A stretch of DNA of 64,000 nt, taken from positions 1 through 64,000 of the forward strand of contig CALWBE010000028.1 in the NCBI GenBank assembly GCA_944375955.1, read 5' to 3'. The stretch is from an uncultured Clostridia bacterium (lineage in GTDB: Bacteria; Bacillota; Clostridia; Oscillospirales; CAG-382). The position numbers were made by a program, and so were the translations under genes. A model generated the notes under the pieces. It made no database searches, was not told the origin of the DNA, and saw only the letters and a list, made by a program, of their open reading frames with translations. Below, piece after piece: positions 1 through 7,721 of this stretch (position 1 is the stretch's first letter; each line of letters begins with the position of its first letter).

Positions 1-49
1 CAAGTTTTACTGCCTGCACTTTGTATTCATGGTCATATTTACGCGCCAC
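1..49 (-). CDS. IS3-type transposase OrfA-like protein, N-terminal fragment cut by window edge
   Basis: Reading leftward from a GTG at 49 gives MARKYDHEYKVQAVKL and then runs off the window. An AAGGAGG ribosome binding site lies just upstream (58-64 on the plus strand). This opening resembles the start of IS3/IS911-type OrfA and related helix-turn-helix transposase proteins, in which a short basic segment leads into the HTH. Only about 16 codons are visible, so intactness, a partner OrfB and inverted repeats cannot be judged. No terminal inverted repeat was seen between this gene and the tRNA. The family call rests on similarity of the first residues alone and is moderate at best. Confidence 0.5.
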   Translation of the reverse strand, partial: MARKYDHEYKVQAVKL

Positions 50-147
50 TTTGAATACCTCCTTATTCTCTTGCTTTTATTATGAAATCCTTGAGAATAA
101 GCTGTCAACTTTTTTTATACCACACCACAAAACTTTTTATTTAATTA

Positions 148-176
148 TTGACATTCAAGATTAAATATGATAAAAT
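148..176 (+). promoter_or_regulatory. Sigma-A promoter of the tRNA-Thr gene
   Basis: A perfect TTGACA (148-153) is followed by a 17-nt spacer and TAAAAT (171-176), with a TG two bases upstream that makes an extended -10. Transcription would start near 183, about 8 nt before the mature tRNA. Nothing else is close enough downstream to be its target. Confidence 0.75.
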
Positions 177-190
177 AGATAAGCTTTAAT

Positions 191-266
191 GCTGGTATAG
201 CTCAGTTGGTAGAGCAGCTGATTCGTAATCAGCAGGTCGTGTGTTCGAGTCACATTACCAGCTCCA
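191..266 (+). tRNA. tRNA-Thr (anticodon CGT)
   Basis: This is a 76-nt cloverleaf. The 7-bp acceptor stem pairs GCTGGTA with TACCAGC, the D-arm carries AGCTCAGTTGGTAGAGC, and the anticodon stem GCTGA/TCAGC encloses the loop TTCGTAA with anticodon CGT, which reads ACG (Thr). The T-arm has GTTCGAGTC, and CCA is encoded at 264-266. The gene stands alone with its own promoter and terminator rather than in an operon. tRNA genes are common integration sites, and a transposase fragment lies just to the left, but no duplicated tRNA 3' end (att copy) was found in the window. Confidence 0.95.
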
Positions 267-271
267 ATTTT

Positions 272-316
272 AAAACCGTTCGGATATACTTTATAAATAT
301 ATCCGAACGGTTTTTT
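272..316 (+). terminator. Rho-independent terminator of tRNA-Thr
   Basis: A perfect 17-bp inverted repeat (272-288 with 298-314) with a 9-nt loop is followed by a T-run to 316. It begins 6 nt after the encoded CCA. The 5' A-run means it could also stop leftward transcription of the AraC gene that ends at 343. Confidence 0.85.
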
Positions 317-342
317 ATTTGCGGCTTTATTAATAAATAACC

Positions 343-1179
343 TTATATTACATTCCCTGAGTTTGTGAGATACTCGCTGTTTTTGCTGCTTCTGTAATTT
401 TTCGGGGTCATTCCCTCACTTCGCCTGAACGCATAATTAAAGTATGACTGCGATGTAAATCCGCACTCAGCCGCTATATTTACAAGCGGCATATCTGTAG
501 TCATAAGCAGACTTTTTGCGGCACGTATTCGTATTTCAAGCAAATATTCGTTAGGCGTGCATCCGACAGCTTTTAAAAAAAGCTTATGAAAATATGTCGG
601 ACTTAAATTTACACATGATGAAATTTTTTCAAGGGTCAGCTTATCAGAATAATTTTCCGAAATATACTTTACCGCGCTCTCTATTATTTCGGGATTCCCT
701 ACCCTGTTTTTAAGGCTGTTATTCATTATAAGATTTCCGACTTCTTCACTGACTATTCGGCAAAGCGCAAAAAGATTTTCAGCAATACATAGCTCACTTT
801 TATCATCAGGAAAATTATATGCGTTTACAAGATTCAAAAACAATTTTTTTATTCTTTCCGGATTCCTCGGCAAAAAAGAATCCGGACATTGCATAAGGCA
901 GCTATACAGAGCGCCGCCTTTTACAGCCATATGGATATAAAAACAGCGATAAGGCAGCACCGTATGTCGCTTTGAACCGGGTTTTGCACATATTAATATG
1001 TTTTTTGTTATCGAAATCTTTTTTCCGTCAATATATGCATAACCGCCGTTTTCAACGGCAAAATCAATTTCAAAAAAAGCAACGCCCCTGTCTTTTGTCT
1101 CCTTTACTCCCCTAAAACGCTGTGACGCATCAAAAACACCTATTCCTACTACCTGCGGCAACACAATACTTTCAAACAC
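343..1179 (-). CDS. AraC/XylS-family transcriptional regulator
   Basis: This 278-residue protein has a beta-rich N-terminal half that fits a sugar-sensing cupin-like domain. Residues about 165-262 form the double helix-turn-helix of the AraC family, with the first helix pair around TLEKISSCVNLSPTYFHKLF and the second ending GFTSQSYFNYAFRRSEGMTP, the family signature. The GTG start at 1179 is chosen because GGAGGTGG lies a few bases upstream. It is transcribed away from a carbohydrate operon starting at 1419, the usual arrangement for a local activator. A direct repeat with 22-bp spacing between the two genes is a plausible binding site for it. The inducer is unknown and is presumably a product of the operon's hydrolases. 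Confidence 0.9.
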   Translation of the reverse strand: MFESIVLPQVVGIGVFDASQRFRGVKETKDRGVAFFEIDFAVENGGYAYIDGKKISITKNILICAKPGSKRHTVLPYRCFYIHMAVKGGALYSCLMQCPDSFLPRNPERIKKLFLNLVNAYNFPDDKSELCIAENLFALCRIVSEEVGNLIMNNSLKNRVGNPEIIESAVKYISENYSDKLTLEKISSCVNLSPTYFHKLFLKAVGCTPNEYLLEIRIRAAKSLLMTTDMPLVNIAAECGFTSQSYFNYAFRRSEGMTPKNYRSSKNSEYLTNSGNVI

Positions 1180-1329
1180 AAAACCACCTCCGCCACCGTA
1201 TAAGGCTTAAATATAAAATTATATGATAGCAAGATTTCGCAAAAACTCATTAAGATTTATATATAATTATACAGCTTTATATGTTAAAATATATAAAAAT
1301 TTTTACTTGTTAAAAAAAGTATATCACAA

Positions 1330-1379
1330 TATTTCTCAAAATTCAACTTTTTATTTCTCAATATTCAGTTCGATATAAA
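1330..1379 (+). promoter_or_regulatory. Putative AraC-type tandem operator and promoter of the sugar operon
   Basis: Two direct repeats TATTTCTCAANATTCA lie at 1330-1345 and 1352-1367. They differ at one position and sit exactly 22 bp apart, two helical turns. A TATAAA -10-like hexamer follows at 1374-1379, with no good -35 element. A weak -35 overlapped by the proximal half-site is typical of promoters activated by AraC-family proteins bound to same-orientation half-sites. That the divergent AraC gene product binds here is inference. The rest of the 1180-1418 gap is AT-rich with no gene. Confidence 0.55.
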
Positions 1380-1418
1380 ATGTGCCGCCTGTTTGAAAAA
1401 AATTATACGGAGGATAAT

Positions 1419-3473
1419 ATGGAAAATAAAAAAATTACAATACTGCCGTCTGAAGAAAATATCACATCTGATACCAAAGTTATATCCAAAGCTCCCTTAT
1501 GCATAGACATATCCTCGTCAACCATGCGTTTTAAAGCTGCCGCAAAAGAAACTATCGGTAAATTATGCGAAAACGACTATATCATAATCGACCTTGAATT
1601 CTGCGCCGATTCCCGTACTTTTATTGACGCCGACTTTTTTTCTGGCGGCAAAAAAATTATCAACCTTAATTACAGTATAATTCCCAACAGACGCATAAAA
1701 ATAGCTTTTCCGCTTTGCGAACTTGCTTCAAAAAGGTGGTATTTAACGCCGCATCCCGGAAACCTTAAAGGACATGTACAAGGGCAGCCGGCTCATATTT
1801 CAGAAATTGATGAGGTTTATATTTCATCTAGATTTTGCCGTGGGGGCAAAAAAATAACAATATACGATATGTACATATCTGACATGCTTCCGGACTTTAC
1901 AGTAAACGGGAAACCTATGGTTGACATGTTCGGGCAAAATAAAGATAAAGAATTTCCCGGAAAGATACATTCCGAAAAGGAACTCGCCGATTATTTAAAA
2001 AGCGAACATGATTATGCAGCCGCACATAATTCCTATTCGAATCCCGACTGGAACAAATACGGCGGTTATAAAAAGCTGAAGTTTGAAAAGACCGGCGCAT
2101 TTCATACTCATTTTGACGGAAAAAGATGGTGGCTTGTCGATCCCGATGGCTGTGCTTTTATTTCAAACGGCATATGTTACGGCTCAAGAATGGGAGTACA
2201 CGGCTTTATCGACGGAATGGAAAATCTTTTCGAATGGCTTCCTGATAAAAAAGATCCGGTTTTTAAAGACGCATGGACTACTGCTGACAATATACCCGAA
2301 TTTGTAAAAAGAAATGGAGCTGAAGCCGGAAAATCCCGGTATATGTTCAATTTCGCAAGAGCAAATATGATAAGAGTTTTCGGCGATAAATGGTGGGACG
2401 CATGGTGTACAATAAATTCCGCCCGTCTTAAGCGCTGGGGATTCAACACTATTTCAGTCTGTGTAAATAACTATTTTGATGAAAATGTATATGAATATTT
2501 AAAAAAAGCCGAAATACCGTATACATTGACTTTAAAAGGGTTCCCAAAGACCAAAAAAATGATTTTCCGAGATTTTCCCGATGTTTTTTCGCCGGAATAT
2601 AAAACCTTGTGTGAAAAATTTGCAAAACAGCTTCAACCTCTTGCAGGCGACAAATATATGATAGGATATTTTATAAATAACGAGCCTGAATGGCTTGTCG
2701 CACGGGAAGCAAACATTGCTGAACAGCTTATAACCTCATCTGAGCCGCTTTATTCAAAAAAAGAATTTGTTAATTTCATAAAATCAAGATACGGCACGGA
2801 AATTCAATTTAACAGCGTCTGGAAATTAGGAATTTCAAATTTTGATGAACTTTTAAACCCGATAAGCGAAAATTTAGATAAAAACGCCGAAATCTTAAAA
2901 GATCTTAATGATTTCAGAGATGTTCTTATAACTGCATACAATAAAATTCCTCTTGACGCGGTTAAAAAATACGCACCCGACAATCTTTGTCTTGGTATGC
3001 GCTACGCTAACATACAAAAAAACGATCTTGCCGGTTTTGATTATTATGACAGTTTTTCTTTCAACTGTTACAGCGGAGATCCGTCTCAGACATTAAAAGT
3101 GGCAGAAAATATAAAGAGCGTACCCTACATTATAGGAGAATGGCATATAGGAGCATCCGACACAAGCCTTTTATGCTCCGCTCTTGTGACCTGTAAAAAT
3201 GAAACCGAACGCGGAAAAGCATGCTTTAATTATATTCAGACCGCTTTTTCGGCACCCGGTCTTGTAGGAGCGCATTATTTTGAATACAACGATCAGCCTC
3301 TTTTAGGACGTTTTGACGGAGAAGCAATGCCGCACGGTCTTATAGATATATGCAACCGTCCTCATGAGGAGTGTATGCAATATTTATCGGAAATCAACAA
3401 TCATATTTATGAACACGTCTTAGGAAAATATCCCCATTGCAAATATAAAGTAGAATTTTTACCGAGCTTCTGA
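1419..3473 (+). CDS. GH50/agarase-like glycoside hydrolase (clan GH-A)
   Basis: A 684-residue protein from the ATG at 1419, which has GGAGG 5 nt upstream; an in-frame ATG at 1380 lacks one. The N-terminal ~190 residues look like a beta-sandwich, followed by a TIM barrel opened by the segment around RWWLVDPDGCAFISNG, which recalls beta-agarase-type enzymes of family GH50. The probable acid/base is E422 in INNEPEW and the nucleophile E574 in IIGEWHIG, the clan GH-A pair at the ends of strands 4 and 7. No signal peptide is seen, so it probably acts on imported oligosaccharides. It is the first gene of a five-gene operon. Distant members of this group are found in non-agarolytic bacteria, so the substrate is open. 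Confidence 0.75.
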   Translation: MENKKITILPSEENITSDTKVISKAPLCIDISSSTMRFKAAAKETIGKLCENDYIIIDLEFCADSRTFIDADFFSGGKKIINLNYSIIPNRRIKIAFPLCELASKRWYLTPHPGNLKGHVQGQPAHISEIDEVYISSRFCRGGKKITIYDMYISDMLPDFTVNGKPMVDMFGQNKDKEFPGKIHSEKELADYLKSEHDYAAAHNSYSNPDWNKYGGYKKLKFEKTGAFHTHFDGKRWWLVDPDGCAFISNGICYGSRMGVHGFIDGMENLFEWLPDKKDPVFKDAWTTADNIPEFVKRNGAEAGKSRYMFNFARANMIRVFGDKWWDAWCTINSARLKRWGFNTISVCVNNYFDENVYEYLKKAEIPYTLTLKGFPKTKKMIFRDFPDVFSPEYKTLCEKFAKQLQPLAGDKYMIGYFINNEPEWLVAREANIAEQLITSSEPLYSKKEFVNFIKSRYGTEIQFNSVWKLGISNFDELLNPISENLDKNAEILKDLNDFRDVLITAYNKIPLDAVKKYAPDNLCLGMRYANIQKNDLAGFDYYDSFSFNCYSGDPSQTLKVAENIKSVPYIIGEWHIGASDTSLLCSALVTCKNETERGKACFNYIQTAFSAPGLVGAHYFEYNDQPLLGRFDGEAMPHGLIDICNRPHEECMQYLSEINNHIYEHVLGKYPHCKYKVEFLPSF

Positions 3474-3495
3474 ATTTAAAGGAGGAATATAACTT

Positions 3496-4182
3496 ATGAA
3501 AATCACATGGATGGGTCAGGCAGGACTGCTTTTTGAATCTGAAAAAGCGACAATAATGGTAGATCCATACTTATCAGACAGCGTAAAAAAAATTGAGCCG
3601 AAGAATTACCGCCGCGTTCCGGTTGATGAAAGTTTCTTTAATATTAAGCCGGATATTATTGTATGCACTCATAATCACCTTGATCATGTCGACACAGAAA
3701 CCATTCCGCGCTTTTTGAATAACGGCGGCAATATATCCGTACTTGCTCCTAAAAACGCATGGACTTCACTTAGAAAATTCGGCGGAGAACATAATTATAT
3801 CTGGTTCAATCGTCATACAACGGTAACTCTTAACGGAATAGAATTTACTGCAGTAAAAGCCGAGCATTCGGATGAAACAGCGGTAGGATTTCTGTTAAAT
3901 GACGGTGAAAAGATATATTACATTACCGGAGACACTCTTTACAACAGTGAAATATTTGACGATCTTCCGAAAAATATTTTTGCAGTATTCCTTCCGGTAA
4001 ACGGGGTTGGCAACAATATGAACTTTGCAGACGCTAAGCGCTTCTGCGAAATAATAAATCCTAAGGCAGCAGTACCCATGCACTGCGGACTTTTTGACAA
4101 TATTGACATGAATAAATGGGAATACAGCAAAAAAATAGTGCCTGAATTTTACAAAGAAATTGATTTCGGAAAAATTTTATAA
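3496..4182 (+). CDS. Metallo-beta-lactamase-fold hydrolase (UlaG/YtkL-like)
   Basis: A 228-residue protein with the MBL metal-binding motif THNHLDH at residues 58-64 (H59, H61, D63, H64). Further candidate ligands are D146 in TGDTLY and H196 in VPMHCG. Length and the opening MKITWMGQAG match the compact UlaG/YtkL-type subgroup, which includes L-ascorbate-6-phosphate lactonase. It follows the GH50-like gene by 22 bp, with an AAAGGAGG site, inside the sugar operon. A lactonase role, opening an aldonolactone before the dehydratase encoded next, would fit the context. That is inference, and many relatives have no known substrate. Confidence 0.8.
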   Translation: MKITWMGQAGLLFESEKATIMVDPYLSDSVKKIEPKNYRRVPVDESFFNIKPDIIVCTHNHLDHVDTETIPRFLNNGGNISVLAPKNAWTSLRKFGGEHNYIWFNRHTTVTLNGIEFTAVKAEHSDETAVGFLLNDGEKIYYITGDTLYNSEIFDDLPKNIFAVFLPVNGVGNNMNFADAKRFCEIINPKAAVPMHCGLFDNIDMNKWEYSKKIVPEFYKEIDFGKIL

Positions 4183-4206
4183 TTTTATAAATAACAGGGA
4201 GAAAAA

Positions 4207-5367
4207 ATGAAAGTTACCGATATAAAAGCTTTTGTCGTGGACTGCTTCCGCACAAACTGGGTATTTGTAAAAGTATACACAGACGAAGGTATTGACGGCG
4301 TAGGTGAAGCTACGCTTGAATATAAAGAAAAAGCTCTGCTCGGAGCTTTAGAACACATAAAAGAATATCTTGTCGGAAAAGATCCGCGCGATATTGAAAA
4401 GCATTGGCACACTGTATACCGAGACGCCTACTGGCGCGGAGGTGCTGTGCTGATGAGCGCTCTTTCCGCCGTTGAAATGGCTATGTGGGATATTCTCGGT
4501 AAAAGCCTTAATGTGCCCGTATATACACTTCTAGGCGGAAAATATCATGACAAAGTGCGAATTTACGTAAACGGATGGTTTGCCGGAGCTAAAACTCCGT
4601 CTGAATTTGCGGAAAAAGCAAAAATTGCCGCAGCACGTGGCGTAACCGCAATGAAATGGGACCCTTTCGGAAAAAACTATCTTCAGATTTCTCATAAAGA
4701 GCTTTCGTCAGCGATAGACTGCGTCGGCGCAGTACGAGAGGCTGTTGGAAACGATATAGACCTTCTTATCGAGGGACACGGCAGATTTGACATTCCGACC
4801 GCTGTAAACATAGCGCGTGAGCTTGAACAATTTAAACCTATGTTTTTTGAAGAGCCTGTTCCGCCTGACAATCTCGATGCTTTGGCTGAAGTTAAATGCC
4901 GTTCAAACATACCGATATCAGCCGGAGAACGTCTTTATACCAGATGGGATTACAAAATGCTTTTCGACAAAAAGGCAGCCGATTATATTCAGCCTGATAT
5001 TTCACATGCCGGAGGAATAATGGAACTTAAAAAAATAGCGGCGGAAGCCGAATGCAGATACATTCCGTTCGCACCTCATAATCCTTCAGGTCCCGTGGCA
5101 AATGCCGCTACTCTTCAGCTTGCCGCATGCTGTCCTAACTTTTGCATACTTGAAATAATGTACAGCGATGTTATATGGAGAAAAGATATTACAAATGAAA
5201 AGCTGACTTATTCTGACGGATATATGAAAATTCCAGATAAACCCGGTCTCGGCATAGAGATAAACGAATCCGAGTGCGGTAAACACCCTTACACCCCACA
5301 CACTCTGAGGCATTATACCGGCGCACTTACCGATATAAGACCGGCAGAAACCGAATTTTATTTCTGA
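4207..5367 (+). CDS. Enolase-superfamily sugar-acid dehydratase (galactonate dehydratase-like)
   Basis: A 386-residue protein of the mandelate racemase/enolase superfamily, collinear with E. coli DgoD as I recall it. Visible active-site candidates are K150 in AMKWDPFG, the metal ligand E189 and catalytic H191 in IEGHGRFD, ligands E215 in FEEPVPP and E241 in SAGER, H291 in APHNPSGP and E316 in ILEIMYSD. These fit Mg-dependent abstraction of the proton alpha to a carboxylate, giving a 2-keto-3-deoxy sugar acid. The last position of the usual D/H pair is kept as E-x-H. It lies between the MBL protein and a GH39-like hydrolase, implying that the operon releases an aldonic or anhydro-aldonic acid. 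Cycloisomerase activity on an anhydro-sugar acid is a possible alternative. Confidence 0.85.
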   Translation: MKVTDIKAFVVDCFRTNWVFVKVYTDEGIDGVGEATLEYKEKALLGALEHIKEYLVGKDPRDIEKHWHTVYRDAYWRGGAVLMSALSAVEMAMWDILGKSLNVPVYTLLGGKYHDKVRIYVNGWFAGAKTPSEFAEKAKIAAARGVTAMKWDPFGKNYLQISHKELSSAIDCVGAVREAVGNDIDLLIEGHGRFDIPTAVNIARELEQFKPMFFEEPVPPDNLDALAEVKCRSNIPISAGERLYTRWDYKMLFDKKAADYIQPDISHAGGIMELKKIAAEAECRYIPFAPHNPSGPVANAATLQLAACCPNFCILEIMYSDVIWRKDITNEKLTYSDGYMKIPDKPGLGIEINESECGKHPYTPHTLRHYTGALTDIRPAETEFYF

Positions 5368-5401
5368 TAAAAACATTTTAAATATAAATGAGAGGGAAAA
5401 A

Positions 5402-6805
5402 ATGGACAGACTTATTCCAATATCAAAAATAATTCCTAAATCTTCAAAAGAAGTTTTAAAATCAAAGCTCGGCATTGGATTTGAAAAGCTTGACCGCGCC
5501 GTTTTCGATCCTGAAAAAGCCTATGATAAAGTCGCGCAGCTCGGTGTAAAATGGGTAAGAATACAATCCGGGTGGGCAAGAACCGAAAAGGAAAAAGGAA
5601 TATACGATTTTAAATGGCTTGATTCTATTGTAGATAATTTAATTTCAAGAGATCTTATACCATGGATATGCCTTTGCTACGGAAACGGATTGTATGATGA
5701 AAACGCCGCAAAAATTTTCGGCGCGGTAGGCGTACCTCCGATATTTTGCGACGAGCAGAAAAACGCGTGGAAAAACTATGTCAAAACGCTTGTCAAAAGA
5801 TACAAAAACAAGATAAGCTATTATGAAGTCTGGAACGAACCTGACGGAAAATGGTGCTGGAAGCACGGGGTATCCGCTGAAGAACTGGGAAAGTTTACAA
5901 TAGATACGGCAAAAGCTGTAAAAGAGGAATTTCCCGAAGCAAAAGTGATAGGAGGAGTGGTATGTGACCGCAGCATAACTTTTCTTAACGGAGCCTTCAA
6001 AACCGGAATGGCAGATTACATAGATTTTGTTTCTTTCCATGAGTATACAGCGGATGAAACGGATGTATTTGAGAGAGTAGAAGCTCTAAGATCGCTTTCG
6101 CATAAATATAATCCAAAAATCGAAATAATACAGGGAGAATCCGGATCGCAGTCAAAACGCGGCGGTCACGGAGCTCTCAATACCGGTGCGTGGACAATTG
6201 AAAAGCAGGCAAAACAGCTTGCAAGGCATACAGTTGCAGATCTTATAAGCAACGTTCATTTTACCTCGTATTTTTCATGCATGGATATGATCGAGGCTTT
6301 AAACGGGACTGTTGATAATAAAAGTTCATATCTTGATTACGGATATTTCGGAGTTCTCGGCGCCGATTTTTATGAAAATGGTATTGCTTCAGGCGAATAT
6401 ACTCCTAAAAAATCATACTATGTGCTTCAGAATATTGCTTCGATTTTTTCTGGAGACATTGAAACTTTCCAAATTCCGGCAATATTCTTAGCCCAACCTT
6501 CGGAAGGAATATATTCGTATGACTGCAAAAGGCATGAACTCTCAACAGGCGCCTTTAAGCGCGACGGAGGAGAAGCATTTGTCTACTGGAAGCCAGAAAA
6601 CATAATGACTACTTCATTTGAGGGTACGGCAAGCTTTGAAATATATTCAGAATATGATTCCGTTTCTCTTATTGATGTCATGGACGGAACAGTTTACAGC
6701 ATTCCCGATGATATATTAAAAAGAAATAGTCAGGGAATTTATTCCTTTTCTCATATCCCGGTCAAAGATACGCCTCTTATTCTCTCCTTTGGCAAATTCA
6801 TTTGA
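5402..6805 (+). CDS. GH39-like glycoside hydrolase (clan GH-A)
   Basis: A 467-residue protein without a signal peptide. The N-terminal TIM barrel has YEVWNEPDGKW, with probable acid/base E146, and IIQGESGSQ, with probable nucleophile E246. Both the spacing and the WNEP signature match family GH39 (beta-xylosidases, iduronidases) and near relatives. The C-terminal ~90 residues look like the small beta-sandwich common in this group. The ATG follows a GAGAGGG site 35 bp after the dehydratase gene, in the same operon. It is likely cytoplasmic and acts on oligosaccharides. The exact sugar is not deducible, and members of GH5- or GH30-related groups with the same pair cannot be fully excluded. Confidence 0.75.
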   Translation: MDRLIPISKIIPKSSKEVLKSKLGIGFEKLDRAVFDPEKAYDKVAQLGVKWVRIQSGWARTEKEKGIYDFKWLDSIVDNLISRDLIPWICLCYGNGLYDENAAKIFGAVGVPPIFCDEQKNAWKNYVKTLVKRYKNKISYYEVWNEPDGKWCWKHGVSAEELGKFTIDTAKAVKEEFPEAKVIGGVVCDRSITFLNGAFKTGMADYIDFVSFHEYTADETDVFERVEALRSLSHKYNPKIEIIQGESGSQSKRGGHGALNTGAWTIEKQAKQLARHTVADLISNVHFTSYFSCMDMIEALNGTVDNKSSYLDYGYFGVLGADFYENGIASGEYTPKKSYYVLQNIASIFSGDIETFQIPAIFLAQPSEGIYSYDCKRHELSTGAFKRDGGEAFVYWKPENIMTTSFEGTASFEIYSEYDSVSLIDVMDGTVYSIPDDILKRNSQGIYSFSHIPVKDTPLILSFGKFI

Positions 6806-6867
6806 AAATAAACAAAATATGTTCTTTATACTTAAAGCAAGTAATATTAAAGAAGGTGTAATTAAAT

Positions 6868-7632
6868 ATGAATAAATCTGTCTTTATAACAGGTGCCGTC
6901 GTAAATACCGGTCTCGGAATAGCACATAAATTTGCCAAAGAAGGCTACGATGTCTTTATAGGAAGCAGAGATCTTAAAAAAGCGCAGGATACGGCATCAA
7001 AACTATCGGAAAAATACGGTATTTACTCGAAGGGATATAGTACAAAAATTTTTGACGAAGAGGATACTGCGCGGATATTCAAAGATATCGAAAGTCAGGG
7101 ATATCTCATTGACTGTCTTGTGCTGTGCGCCGCAAATTTAGGAATAGGGCAGGAATTTTTAAATGTAAGCATGAAAGATTTTATGGATGTTATAAACACA
7201 AATATAGGTTGGAATTTCATGCTTGTACGTGAGGCCGCAAAACAAATGATTAAAAAAGGCGGCGGTTCTATTGTTTTCATAAACTCGAATACTTCTTACC
7301 GCGCAGTTCCTGACAGAATATCCTACTGTGCTTCAAAAAGCGGCGCTCTCGGAATGATGCGGGCGCTTGCACTCGATCTTGGTAAATATAAAATACGTGT
7401 CAACGCAGTGCTGCCCGGAATGATAAAAACTGACAGATGGGAAAACAATTACAACGGCTGCAGATATGCTTTGTCAAACTATACGCCTCTCGGCGACATT
7501 GCAGATTTTGAAGATATAGCTAATGCCGCCTGGTATTTCGGAAGCGATGCGTCAAAAAACTGCACCGGTGCCGAACTTACGGTTGACGGCGGAAATATGA
7601 TTCAGCTTTATCCTATTGTTCCAGAAAAATAA
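6868..7632 (+). CDS. SDR-family NAD(P)-dependent oxidoreductase
   Basis: A 254-residue classical short-chain dehydrogenase. The nucleotide-binding motif is a variant TGAVVNTGLG (T8-G17). The catalytic set is S140 in INSNTS, Y153 and K157 in YCASK. The C-terminal VDGG motif (ELTVDGGNMIQ) is present. It is the last gene of the sugar operon, 62 bp after the GH39-like gene and just before a strong terminator. The family converts a sugar or sugar-acid hydroxyl to the ketone or back with NAD(P)H. The substrate would be a product of the upstream hydrolases or dehydratase, which is inference. Confidence 0.9.
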   Translation: MNKSVFITGAVVNTGLGIAHKFAKEGYDVFIGSRDLKKAQDTASKLSEKYGIYSKGYSTKIFDEEDTARIFKDIESQGYLIDCLVLCAANLGIGQEFLNVSMKDFMDVINTNIGWNFMLVREAAKQMIKKGGGSIVFINSNTSYRAVPDRISYCASKSGALGMMRALALDLGKYKIRVNAVLPGMIKTDRWENNYNGCRYALSNYTPLGDIADFEDIANAAWYFGSDASKNCTGAELTVDGGNMIQLYPIVPEK

Positions 7633-7653
7633 ATTTTCTTTTGATGTTATGTA

Positions 7654-7697
7654 AAAAAGACCTTTGAAAAAGCTTTAAACTTTTCAAAGGTCTTTTT
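7654..7697. terminator. Bidirectional terminator between convergent genes
   Basis: A perfect 17-bp repeat (7654-7670 with 7681-7697) has an A-run on one side and a T-run on the other. It ends the sugar operon from the left and the stalk-protein gene (7722-10109) from the right. Confidence 0.85.
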
Positions 7698-7721
7698 ATT
7701 ATATTTACCGATTTTAAAAAT

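Noticed and set aside
191..266. tRNA-Thr as an attachment site of an integrated element
   Set aside because: No second copy of the tRNA 3' end and no integrase were found in the window.
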